Shown here: positions 19,856-33,293 of the stretch, one piece after another | How the letters are laid out: the number at the start of each line of letters is the position of its first letter | How positions within the stretch are numbered: the stretch's first letter is position 1 | NCBI RefSeq assembly: GCF_024281035.1 | Contig: NZ_JAMXLH010000005.1 | Location: 33,850-97,849, forward strand | Length of the DNA: 64,000 bases | Direction: 5' to 3' | Source: Paraburkholderia sp. | GTDB taxonomy: Bacteria; Pseudomonadota; Gammaproteobacteria; Burkholderiales; Burkholderiaceae | Position numbers and translations under genes: made by a program | The notes under the pieces: model-generated | The model's input: only the letters and a program-made list of their open reading frames with translations | Told to the model about the DNA's origin: nothing | Databases searched by the model: none

Positions 19856-19872
19856 CTTAAGTTTTAATTAAG
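19856..19872 (-). promoter_or_regulatory. PmrA/QseB-type box upstream of cytochrome b561
   Basis: Read on the minus strand the site is CTTAAT-TAAAA-CTTAAG, a hexamer-5-hexamer direct repeat matching the PmrA/QseB consensus (C/T)TTAA(G/T)-N5-(C/T)TTAA(G/T). It lies about 70 bp before the b561 gene and beside the end of the QseC-like gene. Confidence 0.6.
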
Positions 19873-21331
19873 GAGGCAGTTTCTCGCGGTGCGCGTATTC
19901 GCCGTTGTGAATCGGGGCACTTTGCGCATCGTCAAGGTTGTCCGCCGCCGCGGGGAATTCGACGATCACCGCAAGGCCCCGGCCATCGAGGCCCGTTTCG
20001 AATTGCACGGTTCCGTTGAAGTACTGCGCGATGCGTTCGACGATCGACAGTCCGAGTCCGCTGCCAGGCGATTGCACAGCGTCGCCGCGATAGAAGCGTC
20101 CGGTAAGCCGTGCGCGCTCGGCATCGCTCACCCCGGGTCCATCGTCACGAACGGCAAGACATTGCATCGCGTCGCGCGTGAACAGCGATATCTCGATGTG
20201 CCCTTCGGGCGTGCCGTATTTGACGGCATTGTCGAGCAGGTTGTCGAGCAGGATGGCGATGAGCACCGGGTCGGCGTGAATGGCCCGCGCGCCCTCGCGC
20301 TTGACCGCAATCGCGATCGACTTCTCGCGCGCGTTCGCAGCGTGACGGGCGACGGCCTCGTCCATCAGTTCGCCCGTCATCACGGCGCTGGCTGGAATGC
20401 GCTCGTACTCGTCGAGCCGGGCGAGCAGGAGCAACTGCTCGGCGAGGCGGGCGCTGCGGTCGACGCCCTGAACGACGCGCTGCATGGCGAGCTGCTGAAT
20501 CGACGGATCGTTCGCGGCCAGTGCGACCTGTGCCTGGATCTTGATGGCCGCGAGCGGGGTCTTCAATTCGTGCGCGGCGTCGGATGTGAATGCGCGCTCG
20601 CGCACGATCGATTGCCTTAGTTGCGACAGCAAGCGATTGATGGCGTCGACGAGGGTCCGCACCTCGGCCGGTACGGCGGCGATGCCGATGGGTTCGAGCG
20701 AATCGGCGTCGCGAGCGCGGATCGTGGTGGACAGCGTCTTGAGCGGCGTGAGGCTGCGACCGATCGCATACCAGAGCAGCGCTGCAAGCACAGGCAGGGC
20801 GGCGAGTACCGGCCAGACGATTTGCCAGGCCGTGCCGACCGCGAAGTCGCTGCCCGTGTTGGATGCCACCATCACCCGCACCGTCCGGCCGGTGGCATCG
20901 TCGTGCAGCGCGTAGAGGCGCCACGCGGTGCCGTCGATGTCCGCGGTCCAGGGCTGCGGCCGCACGCCGGTCCACGCGTCCTGCGTGGCGTCGTCCTGCG
21001 GGATGTTGGATGCGAGCGTGCTGCCGGTTGCGTCGAGCACCTCGAAGAGCACGCGTCGTGGCAGCACGTCGCTATCGGATTCGGCAATTCCCTGGTCGTC
21101 CGGTTTCGCGAGCTCGATCTGCACATTGAGGGGAATATCCGCGAACCGGTGCAGATCCGCGCGATCGAAGCGGATGATGAGCGAGGCGTATTCGACAAGC
21201 CGCGCATCCTCCCATTGCTGCACCTCGTTCGAGGCATGCCGGAAGCTGCCGAATACCGCCACGATCCAGACGATGCAGACGCAGGACAGCACCGTCAACG
21301 AAAGGCGATGGCGTATCGAGCGCGACATCAT
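19868..21331 (-). CDS. Sensor histidine kinase, QseC-like
   Basis: This 487-aa inner-membrane kinase has a first helix at about residues 12-30, a periplasmic sensor of about 140 residues, a second helix at about 170-190, a HAMP segment, and the phospho-accepting His254 in SDAAHELKTPL. N, G1 and G2 boxes follow (DNLLDNAVKYG, DDGPGV, GSGLGLSIV). It overlaps the response-regulator gene upstream by 4 bp (ATGA), so the pair is translated together. The periplasmic domain does not reveal the signal. QseC-like kinases phosphorylate PmrA/QseB-type regulators. Confidence 0.9.
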   Translation of the reverse strand: MMSRSIRHRLSLTVLSCVCIVWIVAVFGSFRHASNEVQQWEDARLVEYASLIIRFDRADLHRFADIPLNVQIELAKPDDQGIAESDSDVLPRRVLFEVLDATGSTLASNIPQDDATQDAWTGVRPQPWTADIDGTAWRLYALHDDATGRTVRVMVASNTGSDFAVGTAWQIVWPVLAALPVLAALLWYAIGRSLTPLKTLSTTIRARDADSLEPIGIAAVPAEVRTLVDAINRLLSQLRQSIVRERAFTSDAAHELKTPLAAIKIQAQVALAANDPSIQQLAMQRVVQGVDRSARLAEQLLLLARLDEYERIPASAVMTGELMDEAVARHAANAREKSIAIAVKREGARAIHADPVLIAILLDNLLDNAVKYGTPEGHIEISLFTRDAMQCLAVRDDGPGVSDAERARLTGRFYRGDAVQSPGSGLGLSIVERIAQYFNGTVQFETGLDGRGLAVIVEFPAAADNLDDAQSAPIHNGEYAHREKLPP

Positions 21332-21987
21332 GGTTTTTCGATAACGTAACCAATGCCGCGAACGGTGCGGATCAACTCCGTGCCAAGCTTCTTTCGCAGG
21401 TTCGAAACGTGCACTTCGATCGCATTGCTCTCGACGCCTTCCTGCCAGCCGTAAAGCTGCTCTTCAAGACGCGTGCGCGATTGCGGCATGCCCTGATGCG
21501 TGAGGAGCTGAACCAGGATGGACCACTCTTTGGACGTGAGCGAGATGCGGCTCTCGTTGCGCGTGACGGTATGGGTGGTCAGATCGACTTTAAAGTCGCG
21601 CCAGACGAGCGGCTCGCCGCTGCGGCCTTGCGAACGCCGCACGAGCGCGCGGCAGCGTGCGAGCATTTCGGAAAGCTCGAAGGGCTTGGCGAGGTAGTCG
21701 TCCGCGCCGGCGTCGAGGCCCCGGACGCGGTCTGCGACCGTGCCGCGCGCGGTCAGAACGAGCACAGGGAGGGTGTCGCCCGCTTCACGCAGCGAGCGAA
21801 GGAGATCGTTCCCCGACCGGCCCGGCAAGCCAAGATCCAGCACGAGCAGCGCGTAGCGCGTCGTGGCGAGCGCGATGGCGGCGTCGCGCCCGTCGCGTAA
21901 CCACTCGACGTCGTACCCGGCCTGGCGCAAGCTGATTTCCACACCGCTGCCAATCAGGTCGTCGTCTTCAACGAGGAGAATTTTCAT
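21328..21987 (-). CDS. OmpR-family response regulator, QseB/PmrA-like
   Basis: The 219-aa two-domain regulator has a receiver with acidic pocket EDDD and phospho-acceptor Asp51 (VLDLGLPG), conserved Thr/Lys (LTARG, AKPF), and a winged-helix DNA-binding domain ending VHVSNLRKKLG...IRTVRGIGY. ATG at 21987 is preferred to the TTG two codons earlier. It is the partner of the QseC-like kinase. The closest candidate target is the CTTAAG-type box upstream of cytochrome b561. Confidence 0.92.
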   Translation of the reverse strand: MKILLVEDDDLIGSGVEISLRQAGYDVEWLRDGRDAAIALATTRYALLVLDLGLPGRSGNDLLRSLREAGDTLPVLVLTARGTVADRVRGLDAGADDYLAKPFELSEMLARCRALVRRSQGRSGEPLVWRDFKVDLTTHTVTRNESRISLTSKEWSILVQLLTHQGMPQSRTRLEEQLYGWQEGVESNAIEVHVSNLRKKLGTELIRTVRGIGYVIEKP

Positions 21988-22254
21988 GGACAAGTGACAT
22001 CGCGTTGCTTCGGGGGCGCCCCGGAAATATTCATGCCGGTAATGGCGGTTTTGCGTTGTTTGTGATTGTATGCGAGTGGTCAGCGTGCAGGTACGCGCAT
22101 TTGAGCCGTGCGTTTTTGTGCCGCGATCCGGTCGCTTCGTTTATTTTCGTCAAGCACACCGGATCGGATTCGCCAGCGCTCGTTCCGGTCATTATGCGGC
22201 CACGGCGAAGAGCGTTGGCGTCGAGCCGAAGATGCCATGAACAGGGGACAACGA

Positions 22255-23505
22255 ATGGGGGAGCAGACGTCATGGCGGCAGTCGTCGTGTGTCGAGCGCA
22301 CGCTGGAAGTGTTTCTGGCGTTCTTGCGGCTCGGGTTGACGAGCTTTGGCGGCCCGATTGCCCACATCGGCTACTTTCGACGTGAATTCGTCGAACGGCG
22401 TCGCTGGATGGACGAGGAGGCGTTCACCGATCTCGTCGCGCTCTGCCAGTTTTTGCCCGGGCCGGCCAGCAGTCAGACAGGCTTTGCGATCGGTTTGCTC
22501 CGGGCCGGATGGGCCGGCGGCCTTGCCGCCTGGTGCGGATTCACGCTGCCGTCGATGCTTCTGATGATCGCCTTCGCGATCGCGGCGCCGAACGTTGCGG
22601 GGCCAACGGGTGTTGCACTCGTCCATGGATTGAAGCTCGTCGCGGTCGCCGTCGTGGCGCAGGCCGTCTGGGACATGGGGCGCCGTTTGTGCGCCGACCG
22701 TCGCCGCGTCGCGATTGCACTGATCGCCCTTGTGTTGCTCAGCCTGCTCACCAGTGTGTATGCGCAGCTCGCCGTCATTGCGGCGGGCGCCGTGCTTGGC
22801 CTTGCGCTCTGCCGCACGCAGGCGAACGACGTCACGCCCGCGGCTTCCTACGGCATTCCCGTGTTTGCTGTGACCCGCCACGCAGCCATTGCAGCGTTGA
22901 CGCTGTTTGTTGCGCTATTGCTGGGTTTGCCATTGCTGCACGAAAGCGGTGGCGCGCAGTACGTCCGCCTGTTCGAGGCGTTTTACCGGTCGGGCGCGTT
23001 CGTTTTCGGGGGCGGTCATGTCGTTCTGCCGTTGCTCCAGCAACAAACGGTCGCAACCGGCTGGGTATCGTCGAACGATTTTCTTGCCGGATATGGCGCG
23101 GCGCAGGCGGTCCCCGGCCCGCTCTTCACCTTCGCGGCCTTTCTTGGCTGGATCATGGCCACGCCGCCGAATCACTGGAGCGGAGCGCTACTGGCCACCG
23201 CGGGCATTTTCCTGCCTGGCCTGCTGCTCGTCATTGCCGCCGTGCCGTGCTGGCAGACCTTGCGCGCCCGACCGTCCGCCGCCGCGGCGCTCGCAGGCGT
23301 CAACGCGGCCGTTGTCGGCTTGCTCGCTCACGCGCTGTATGTGCCTGTCTGGGTCAGTGCCGTCTGGTCGCCGGTCGACTTCGCGATTGCGGCGAGCGCA
23401 TTTTTCCTTCTGGTCCGCTGGCGCCTGCCGCCGCTGATCGTCGTTGTGCTTTGTATCGCGGCGGCCATTGGCACGGCGTTTGTCACAACGGCTTTTGCGC
23501 CGTGA
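22255..23505 (+). CDS. chrA: Chromate transporter ChrA (long, two-domain)
   Basis: The 416-aa inner-membrane protein of the CHR family exports chromate using the proton gradient. Two homologous halves are visible, each with the signature FGGP/FGGGHVVLP and PGP: the first has LTSFGGPIAHIGYFRREFV and FLPGPASSQ, and the second has FVFGGGHVVLPLLQ and AVPGPLFTFA. ATG at 22255 follows AGGGGACAACGA, a good ribosome-binding site; an alternative ATG is at 22237. Its end overlaps the convergent methyltransferase gene by 23 bp. No ChrB regulator is present beside it. Confidence 0.93.
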   Translation: MGEQTSWRQSSCVERTLEVFLAFLRLGLTSFGGPIAHIGYFRREFVERRRWMDEEAFTDLVALCQFLPGPASSQTGFAIGLLRAGWAGGLAAWCGFTLPSMLLMIAFAIAAPNVAGPTGVALVHGLKLVAVAVVAQAVWDMGRRLCADRRRVAIALIALVLLSLLTSVYAQLAVIAAGAVLGLALCRTQANDVTPAASYGIPVFAVTRHAAIAALTLFVALLLGLPLLHESGGAQYVRLFEAFYRSGAFVFGGGHVVLPLLQQQTVATGWVSSNDFLAGYGAAQAVPGPLFTFAAFLGWIMATPPNHWSGALLATAGIFLPGLLLVIAAVPCWQTLRARPSAAAALAGVNAAVVGLLAHALYVPVWVSAVWSPVDFAIAASAFFLLVRWRLPPLIVVVLCIAAAIGTAFVTTAFAP

Positions 23506-24391
23506 GGTACGCAATGCGCTGGGCGTTGAATTGCCGGCCGCTTTCGACTAGTGGCCGCAACCGTGCTTCCATGAACTGCCGCTCTTCGGCCGTAAATCGC
23601 GTGTCGAATATCGACTCGAAGGAAGGCGCCAACGGATGCGGCGACGTGCGCAGATACGTCTGCCACGACGGCGCATCGTCGGTGGCGACATTGATGTGCA
23701 GTTCCAGGTGGATGTCCGTGAATCCGGTATCGATGGCGTAACGAACCAGATCGCGCTCGCCGTAATTCGTGATGGGCAGCGCCCGGACCTTTTCCTGCGT
23801 ATCGGGAAACTGCGCGGCGCGACAGCGAAGCAGCAGGGCAAGAAACGGGTCGTCTGCGTTTTGCCCGCGCGTTTCCACTATCGTCTTCAATGCGCAGACT
23901 TCGAGCGCGTCGTCGCGCAAGATCGGTTCCGCAATCGAGAAGCGGCCGCCCGGTTTAAGAATCCGGAATAGTTCGCGCATTGCTGCCGGTTTATCGGCGA
24001 CATATGCGAGCACGGCGCGCATCGTCACGGCGTCGACGGATTCGTCGGCGATGCCGTCGAGCCTGTCTGCCGAACCTTGAATGAATTCGCACTGGCCACG
24101 AACACCGAGCGTATCTGCCAGCTCGCTCGTGTGTTGCAGCAACGGCGCGGAGACATCGGTCATGATCACCTGCAAGGCGTCGCCCGCACGCTCGATTGCG
24201 CGAAATGCGACGAGACCATCGCCGGTTCCGATGTCGGCCAGCTTCATCCGCGGACTCAGGCGGACGAAGTCCAGCACACGATCGGCGTACTTCGTCGTCT
24301 CGGTGCGTATATGCCGCTCGTAAGACGCATCGCCACCATGACGATGGTGGAGCAGCCACTCGGACCAGATGTCGGTTGTCGTATCGTTCAC
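23483..24391 (-). CDS. Class I SAM-dependent methyltransferase
   Basis: This 302-aa protein starts with GTG. The SAM-binding motif I is LADIGTGDGLVAF (about residues 51-63), followed by an acidic residue after motif II (MTDVSAP) and VDAVTMRAVLAYV and ILKPGGRFSIAEP. These place it in the UbiE/Methyltransf_25 class. The substrate is unknown; the C-terminal half of about 130 residues is not a standard domain and may give specificity. It is convergent with chrA and has no close co-oriented neighbour. Confidence 0.85.
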   Translation of the reverse strand: MNDTTTDIWSEWLLHHRHGGDASYERHIRTETTKYADRVLDFVRLSPRMKLADIGTGDGLVAFRAIERAGDALQVIMTDVSAPLLQHTSELADTLGVRGQCEFIQGSADRLDGIADESVDAVTMRAVLAYVADKPAAMRELFRILKPGGRFSIAEPILRDDALEVCALKTIVETRGQNADDPFLALLLRCRAAQFPDTQEKVRALPITNYGERDLVRYAIDTGFTDIHLELHINVATDDAPSWQTYLRTSPHPLAPSFESIFDTRFTAEERQFMEARLRPLVESGRQFNAQRIAYLTAQKPL

Positions 24392-24781
24392 GTTCGGCGG
24401 TGTCAGGTCGATCAGGATGCGCGCGGGCGCGGTGCGCGATCTTATAGCGAAATCCTGATGGAAACCTTAAGGCCGCTGCCGCAATGCGCGTCGCCTGAAG
24501 CCGGTCGCCCCAACCCCGCAATGTTTGTTGTCGTTTGTCAAAGCGAAGTCGTTGCAAACGCCTGTTGGCGTTACGCGGGCGGATGCGAGAGCCAATTCGG
24601 CCGTCGTACTGAAAAGCGCAGTTGGCGAATCTAATGCAACTAACTGTCAAGCCCGGCGTTTCCCGCCGAGTGACACACGCCGTGAACCTGTGAGTCGATC
24701 TGTCCGTACGCGCATTCCCGATGCGGCTCGGCAACGCGGCCGGCGCGCGTCTGACGACTGTCCCGACTGTCTCGACTGTCC
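24392..24781. other. Gene-free spacer between methyltransferase and czcS
   Basis: These 390 bp hold no supported gene. The side near 24392-24480 should carry the methyltransferase promoter. The rest lies after the czcS stop; no strong hairpin plus T-tract was seen. Confidence 0.45.
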
Positions 24782-26197
24782 CTATCCAGCAGCGGCCGTC
24801 TCGCGGCGCTGTGCGTGCTGCACCCGTGGAAAGCGCAGCCAGAAGGTTGTGCGGACACCGGGCTGGCTGTCGACGCCACAACGCCCGCCGTGACTGTCCA
24901 TGATCGATTTGACGATGGCGAGCCCCAGCCCCGTGCCCGAAGCGGAGTTATGGCGGGACGGATCGACCCGGTAGAAGCGCTCGAAGATCCGTTCGAGATG
25001 CGCGGCGTGGATGCCCGCTCCCGAGTCCGTTACGGAGATTGTCGCGGCTTCGTTGTCCTCGCGGCAATCGACGAGCACCGTCGAGCCGTGCGGCGCGTGG
25101 GCGAGTGCGTTCGACAGCAGGTTGCTCAGTGCGCGCTGGAACAGCAGCAGGTCGGCATCGAGTTCGGCTTGCCCGCGAACTTCGATGGTGACGCCAGCGT
25201 CTTCGGCCACCGACTCGTAAAAGCCCGCGACGCGCTGTGCCTGCGCGGCCGCATCGATGGTCTTGATTGCGCCCAGCGCGCTCGCGTCTTCCGCTCTTGC
25301 AAGAAACAGCATGTCGTCGACCATCCTCGACAGACGCTGGTATTCGTCGATGCTCGACTCGATCACCTCCCGGTACTCATCGGACGTGCGCGGTGCGGAC
25401 AGCGCCACCTGGGCGGCGGCTTGCAGGTTCGTCAGCGGCGTGCGCATGTCGTGCGCAAGATTCGAGGAGAACTGGCTCAGACGCGTGAAGGACTCGTGCA
25501 GTCGCTGTTGCATGCCGTTAAAAGCATGTTCGAGTTCCTTGAGTTCGCCCGATGTATCGAGTTCGGGCAACGGCTGTGCGAGGCGGCTTGAGGACAGTGC
25601 CTCGGCACGCGCGACGAGGCGGCGAAGCGGGCTGAGCCCCACCATGGCAATGCCGTAGGCGAGGCCCGCCGTGAGCACCACGCCGAGGACCTCGATCAAC
25701 ACGATTGTCCACGCATGGGCGCGTAACAATGCGGCATCGCTCGCGCCGTCGTACTGGATAACCACACGCACGAAGTTATCCGTTCCGAGGCGGGTGACGG
25801 CAACGAGATAGCGGATTCCGGACTGTCGCGGCGCGAGCGCGGTCGGCTGGCCGGCCTTCGACGACCGTGCCTCGGGATATAACGGAAATCCGCTCGTGCT
25901 GAGTAACCGGTTGCCCGCCATATCGAAGATCGCCATCTCCATGGTTTCGTGACCATGCAACTGATCGATCCACACCTCGGCATGGCGTGCCACCTCGTCC
26001 GTCGACTGCGCATCGGAAAGATGCGCCTTGAGCGCGGCCATCGTGCTTTCCATCTGTTCCGATGCGGTCGCATCGATCCGGCTTCGCAACGCTTCATAGA
26101 GCGCAATTCCGCTTAGCGCGAGCACGACGGAAGTCGGGATGACGATGAGAACCGTCAGCCTCGCGCGCAGCGTCTTCGGGAGAAATCGCGAGAGCAT
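24782..26197 (-). CDS. czcS: Heavy-metal sensor histidine kinase (CzcS/CusS type)
   Basis: The 471-aa kinase has two membrane helices (about residues 13-35 and 160-185) around a periplasmic sensor, then HAMP, His249 in [13 protein letters not shown] (the AHDxRTPL form is typical of metal sensors), and N/G boxes ([25 protein letters not shown]). The ATG at 26197 overlaps the czcR stop by ATGA; the reading frame stays open far upstream in a false frame, which should not be read as a fusion. It is the last gene of the minus-strand czc locus and probably senses Zn, Cd or Co in the periplasm. Confidence 0.9.
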   Translation of the reverse strand: MLSRFLPKTLRARLTVLIVIPTSVVLALSGIALYEALRSRIDATASEQMESTMAALKAHLSDAQSTDEVARHAEVWIDQLHGHETMEMAIFDMAGNRLLSTSGFPLYPEARSSKAGQPTALAPRQSGIRYLVAVTRLGTDNFVRVVIQYDGASDAALLRAHAWTIVLIEVLGVVLTAGLAYGIAMVGLSPLRRLVARAEALSSSRLAQPLPELDTSGELKELEHAFNGMQQRLHESFTRLSQFSSNLAHDMRTPLTNLQAAAQVALSAPRTSDEYREVIESSIDEYQRLSRMVDDMLFLARAEDASALGAIKTIDAAAQAQRVAGFYESVAEDAGVTIEVRGQAELDADLLLFQRALSNLLSNALAHAPHGSTVLVDCREDNEAATISVTDSGAGIHAAHLERIFERFYRVDPSRHNSASGTGLGLAIVKSIMDSHGGRCGVDSQPGVRTTFWLRFPRVQHAQRRETAAAG

Positions 26198-26877
26198 CAG
26201 GCAGCGCCGGCCCGCTGTTCGAGCACGTAACCCATGCCGCGCACGGTGTGGATCAGCTTGGGCTCGTAGGCATCGTCCACTTTCGAGCGCAGGCGCCGGA
26301 TCGCGGAATCGACGACATTGGTGTCGCTGCTGAAATTCATGTCCCACACCTGGGAAGCGATCGTGGCCCGGGGCAGGATCTCGCCCTCGCGCCGCATGAG
26401 CAGCCACAGCAAGGCGAATTCCTTCGCGGTCAGGAGAATGGTGTCGCCCTGACGCGTCGCCTTGCGGCGGGTCAGGTCGAGTTCGAGATCCGACACACGC
26501 AGCGTGTTCGTATCGCGCGGGTGGCCGCGGCGCAGGATCGACTTCACCCGCGCGGTCAACTCGGCGAAATCGAATGGCTTCGCGAGGTAGTCGTCCGCAC
26601 CGAGTTCCAGTCCCTTCACGCGGTCGCCGACATCGTCCCGCGCGGTCAGAAAAAGCACCGGCGTGGATCTGCTGCGCCGGAGATTGCGCAGCAGCGTCCA
26701 GCCGTCCTGCCCGGGAAGCATCACATCGAGGATCAGCAGATCGTAGTGTTCCGTCTCGGCCTGGTGCTGTCCCGAGATGCCGTCCTCGACCCAGTCGACG
26801 ATATAGCCCGCCTCGGTCAATCCCTTCCGGAGATAGGAGCCGGTTTTTTGCTCGTCTTCCACCAGCAGTATTCGCAT
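26197..26877 (-). CDS. czcR: Heavy-metal response regulator (CzcR/IrlR/CusR type)
   Basis: The 226-aa OmpR-type regulator has receiver residues EDE, Asp51 (LILDVMLPG), LTARDD and KPFDF, and an effector domain with [20 protein letters not shown]...[11 protein letters not shown], the form seen in CzcR/CusR/IrlR. It is encoded 38 bp after czcA and overlaps czcS. It probably activates the czc promoter upstream of czcC, where a dyad of ATGAC...GTCAT type is present. Confidence 0.92.
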   Translation of the reverse strand: MRILLVEDEQKTGSYLRKGLTEAGYIVDWVEDGISGQHQAETEHYDLLILDVMLPGQDGWTLLRNLRRSRSTPVLFLTARDDVGDRVKGLELGADDYLAKPFDFAELTARVKSILRRGHPRDTNTLRVSDLELDLTRRKATRQGDTILLTAKEFALLWLLMRREGEILPRATIASQVWDMNFSSDTNVVDSAIRRLRSKVDDAYEPKLIHTVRGMGYVLEQRAGAA

Positions 26878-26915
26878 TACTGATTACCTTGAAATCGATC
26901 TCGCCTGCATCGCAT

Positions 26916-30134
<3,219 letters not shown>

Positions 30135-30189
30135 CTATGAACTGTGTCGAAGCGGCCAGTTGCTGGCCACCTGTGAATCGCATGCAATA

Positions 30190-31665
30190 TCAGTGTTCGT
30201 CGACATCCCCTTTGCCGAGCTCCGCTTTCAGCAAGAAGCTGTTGGACGCCGCGTACTGCTGTCCGGGCTTCACGCCGCTCGTCACCTCGACGACGCGTTC
30301 GTCGCTGCGCCCGGTGCTGACCGCCTGGGCGACAAAGCCCTTTTTCGTCTGCACGAACACCGAGGGCGAGCCGTCGATTTCCTGGATCGCGTCGCTGCTC
30401 ACGGCAATCGGCACCGATTGCTGGCCCGCCTTGACCGTGACGTTGACGAACATGCCGGGCCGCCACACGCCTTGCGGGTTGGTCAGCACCACGCGCGCAG
30501 GCGCCGAGCGCGTCTGCTCGCCGAGTAGTGCGCCGACGTAGGCGATGCGGCCCGCCGCGCTGGATTCGAAGGCCGCGGCATTCACCGTCGCTTCGCGTCC
30601 CACTCGCACGTCGTCGAGATGCTGCGCAGGCACCGCCATTTCGGCCCACACCGTCGAAAGGTCCGACAACACAAAGATGTTCGCGTCGGCCGCAACGGCC
30701 TCGCCGGACGTGGCGTGCTTTTCCACGATCGTTCCTGCGAACGGCGCGCGCAGTTCGTAGCGGTTGAGCGGCCCGCCATTGACCGGAGCATTCAACGCGA
30801 GCAGTTTCTGGCGTGCGTTCTGCGCGGCAATCTCCGCTTCGCTCAGTTGCATCTGTGCTTGCAGATAATCCTGTTCGGCGGAAATGCGCTCCTGCCACAG
30901 CGTCTTTTCGCGCTCGTAAGCGGTGCGTGCGGTGGCGAGCCGGCGCTCGGCGGTGAGCAGTTCGCTCCTGCGGTCGGCGAGGTCGGTACTCGCAATGACC
31001 GCGAGCAGTTGTCCCTTTTCGACGCGCTCTCCCGCGGAAACAGCGACCCGTTCGACGATCCCCGCGACTCGCGGCACAACGTGCGCGGTGCGGTCTTCGT
31101 TGAAGCGGATCTCGCCTGGCACCTGCACCGTCGATTCGATCTGTGCGGGTCCGGCTTCGGCCAGCGTGATCCCGGCGGTCTGGATCTGCTCCGGCGTGAG
31201 GGAGACGACGCCATCGCTGCGCGACCAGGCAAAGCTGGTCGTCTTGCCTTGCGACGCGACGCTGATCGAAGCATCGAAGACATGGGGCTCCGCGATCGGC
31301 CGGACCGATGTGTAGCCATCGGCGGAGGCGGCGAACCGCAGGTTTTCCGTTGTGCCGTCGATGCGGGTCAGCGTGCCGGAAAGCTGCGCGCCCGCAGCGA
31401 GGGGTTTGCCCTTGTGGCCCGGATAGACAACGAGGCGGGCATCATCGGGCTTCTCCGTGAATACGACCTCGAGCGTGAGATCGTCGGCGTGCAGAAGCGT
31501 CCCGCCGTGCGGGCCGGCATCTTCTGCTGCGTCGTGGCCGTGGCCTGCCGTTATCGCGGATGTCTCGCCATGGGAATGGTCGCGCGTGAGCGCGTAGACC
31601 GCGAGCGCGGCGCTTGCCCCGATGGCAACGGCCGTGGCGGCGACCACGATCTTTTTGCGTGGCAT
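30190..31665 (-). CDS. czcB: Periplasmic adaptor (membrane fusion protein) CzcB
   Basis: The 491-aa adaptor is anchored by an N-terminal helix (about residues 5-26) and has a His-rich segment (DHSHGE, GHGHD, PHGG) after it, typical of CzcB and able to bind metal. The lipoyl/hairpin core is seen as VAGIVERVAVSAGERVEKGQ and ELRAPFAGTIVEKHATSGE, with a coiled-coil hairpin between them. It links CzcA to the outer-membrane CzcC. It follows czcC by 16 bp. Confidence 0.93.
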   Translation of the reverse strand: MPRKKIVVAATAVAIGASAALAVYALTRDHSHGETSAITAGHGHDAAEDAGPHGGTLLHADDLTLEVVFTEKPDDARLVVYPGHKGKPLAAGAQLSGTLTRIDGTTENLRFAASADGYTSVRPIAEPHVFDASISVASQGKTTSFAWSRSDGVVSLTPEQIQTAGITLAEAGPAQIESTVQVPGEIRFNEDRTAHVVPRVAGIVERVAVSAGERVEKGQLLAVIASTDLADRRSELLTAERRLATARTAYEREKTLWQERISAEQDYLQAQMQLSEAEIAAQNARQKLLALNAPVNGGPLNRYELRAPFAGTIVEKHATSGEAVAADANIFVLSDLSTVWAEMAVPAQHLDDVRVGREATVNAAAFESSAAGRIAYVGALLGEQTRSAPARVVLTNPQGVWRPGMFVNVTVKAGQQSVPIAVSSDAIQEIDGSPSVFVQTKKGFVAQAVSTGRSDERVVEVTSGVKPGQQYAASNSFLLKAELGKGDVDEH

Positions 31666-31681
31666 AGGATTTCCTTCCAGA

Positions 31682-32998
31682 TTATTTGATTACGCGGGCG
31701 ACAACGCCCGGCATCGGCGTACCCACGAGGCGGCCCAGCTCTGCGTAGGCAAGGTGAACGGCGGTCAGGGACTGCACGTAGCGCGACTGTTGCTCGAACA
31801 GCGTGCGCTGCGCGTCGAGCACGTCGAGGAAGCTGAATTTGCCGAGCTCGTAACCGCGCGACATGGCGTCGAATGCACTTCGTGCTGCGGGCAGCACATC
31901 GGTCTTCAGACGCTGCACCTCCCGGGCCGAGCTTTCGAAGCTCGCGTAGGCATGCACGAGCGCCATCCGAAGGGCGGCGTTTTCCGCGTCCATCGCAGCC
32001 GACGCGCTCTGCGCCTTGTGTGAGGCTTCGAGAATCGCGCCCTTGTTCGTGTCGAAGAGGGGCAACGGTATGGAGATGCCGACCACCGCCTGGTTATCGC
32101 GCACGCTGCCCGCGATGACGCGTTTCATTCCGGCGCTGACCGTGACGTCGGGGATGCGCTTCGCACGCTCGACCGATATCGCCGCGTTGGCGCGAAGCAT
32201 TTCGGCTTTCGCCGCGCGTGAGAGCGGCGATTCGTTCAGGCGCGCGACGAGCGCGCTCAGCGGTTCCACCTCAGGCACGCGCTCCAGATCGCCCGCAACC
32301 GTGCGCCCGCGCAGTGCATCGCCGCCGGTGACGTTCTGCAGCTTCTCCACAGCGCTATCGACGCGGATCTTTGCGTTCTCCCGTTCGATTTGGGCGCCGA
32401 CGGATGCAACGTGCGCTTTCGTTGCCTCGACCGGCGACACCTTTCCGGCACGCGTGCGTTTTTCCGCGATGTCTGCGGATCGGGCGGCGATGGCGGCGGC
32501 GTCTTCGGCAACCTGAAGCTGACGCTGCGCAGCGAGCAGTTCATAAAAGGCTGCCGTGACCTGAGAGCGAAGCGCGGCATCGCGATCTTCGAGTGTTGCG
32601 AGCGCTGCCTCGCGGCCGTACGACGCAACATCGAGCCTCGCGCGACGCTTGCCGCCCAGTTCGATGGCCTGATTGACGAGCGCCGTTGACGTGCGCTCCG
32701 TTCCGCCGAAGCCTTCCTGCAGGAACGACAGTTCCGGATTGGGGCGCGTGCCCGCCTGCATCAAGGTGCCTGCCGACGCATCGGCGTCAGCCCGTGCGCC
32801 GCGCAGGACGGGGTTTGCCTGCGCGGCGAGGCCGAGGATGTCGTTGAGCGACAGGGCATCGGACGACGGACTGTCTATGTCCGTGGCTTGAGCGGTGGGG
32901 GACTCGGGGACGTTACTGCTGGATGGAACCACTGGCTGCGCGCTGACCGTGGCAACGGCGGTAGTCAGCAGCAGCGTGATCAACAAGCGTGTGGGCAT
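31682..32998 (-). CDS. czcC: Outer-membrane efflux protein CzcC (TolC family)
   Basis: The 438-aa TolC-type channel has a signal peptide (MPTRLLITLLLTTAVATVSA-QP) and two homologous coiled-coil repeats rich in Ala, Glu and Arg, with LGKFSFLDVLDAQRTLFE near the end as in CzcC/CusC. The ATG at 32998 is chosen over a TTG four codons upstream because it starts directly before the basic signal-peptide region. It is the first gene of the czcCBA-RS transcription unit. Confidence 0.92.
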   Translation of the reverse strand: MPTRLLITLLLTTAVATVSAQPVVPSSSNVPESPTAQATDIDSPSSDALSLNDILGLAAQANPVLRGARADADASAGTLMQAGTRPNPELSFLQEGFGGTERTSTALVNQAIELGGKRRARLDVASYGREAALATLEDRDAALRSQVTAAFYELLAAQRQLQVAEDAAAIAARSADIAEKRTRAGKVSPVEATKAHVASVGAQIERENAKIRVDSAVEKLQNVTGGDALRGRTVAGDLERVPEVEPLSALVARLNESPLSRAAKAEMLRANAAISVERAKRIPDVTVSAGMKRVIAGSVRDNQAVVGISIPLPLFDTNKGAILEASHKAQSASAAMDAENAALRMALVHAYASFESSAREVQRLKTDVLPAARSAFDAMSRGYELGKFSFLDVLDAQRTLFEQQSRYVQSLTAVHLAYAELGRLVGTPMPGVVARVIK

Positions 32999-33056
32999 GC
33001 TGGAAGACAAGGATCGTGAATGTTGCGAGCGATCCTAAGGCTGCGGCGGAGTGCGA

Positions 33057-33087
33057 ACATGACGGCCAGATGAGATTTCTGTCATGT
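33057..33087. promoter_or_regulatory. Dyad upstream of czcC, possible CzcR operator
   Basis: ACATGAC (33057-33063) and GTCATGT (33081-33087) are perfect inverted repeats separated by 17 bp, 59-89 bp before czcC. The half-sites resemble the ATGAC/GTCAT halves of CusR-type boxes, but the spacing is 11 bp longer, so the role is only suggested. Confidence 0.4.
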
Positions 33088-33293
33088 GCCGCGGCGAGAC
33101 GGAGTGATGTTTAGATATTCACAACTTTGATTGCGTGCGCCTGTATCGCTCTTGAGCAAGAAACGCAGGATTGCAAATTATCTGATCGATATCCTGGCGA
33201 ACTATCCGACGCATGCCGAGCACAGTCGCCGTGCAGGCCCAGGCTGGCCGCGTCAAGCTGCCGGACAACAGACCCCGTAGCGCAAACGACCGT

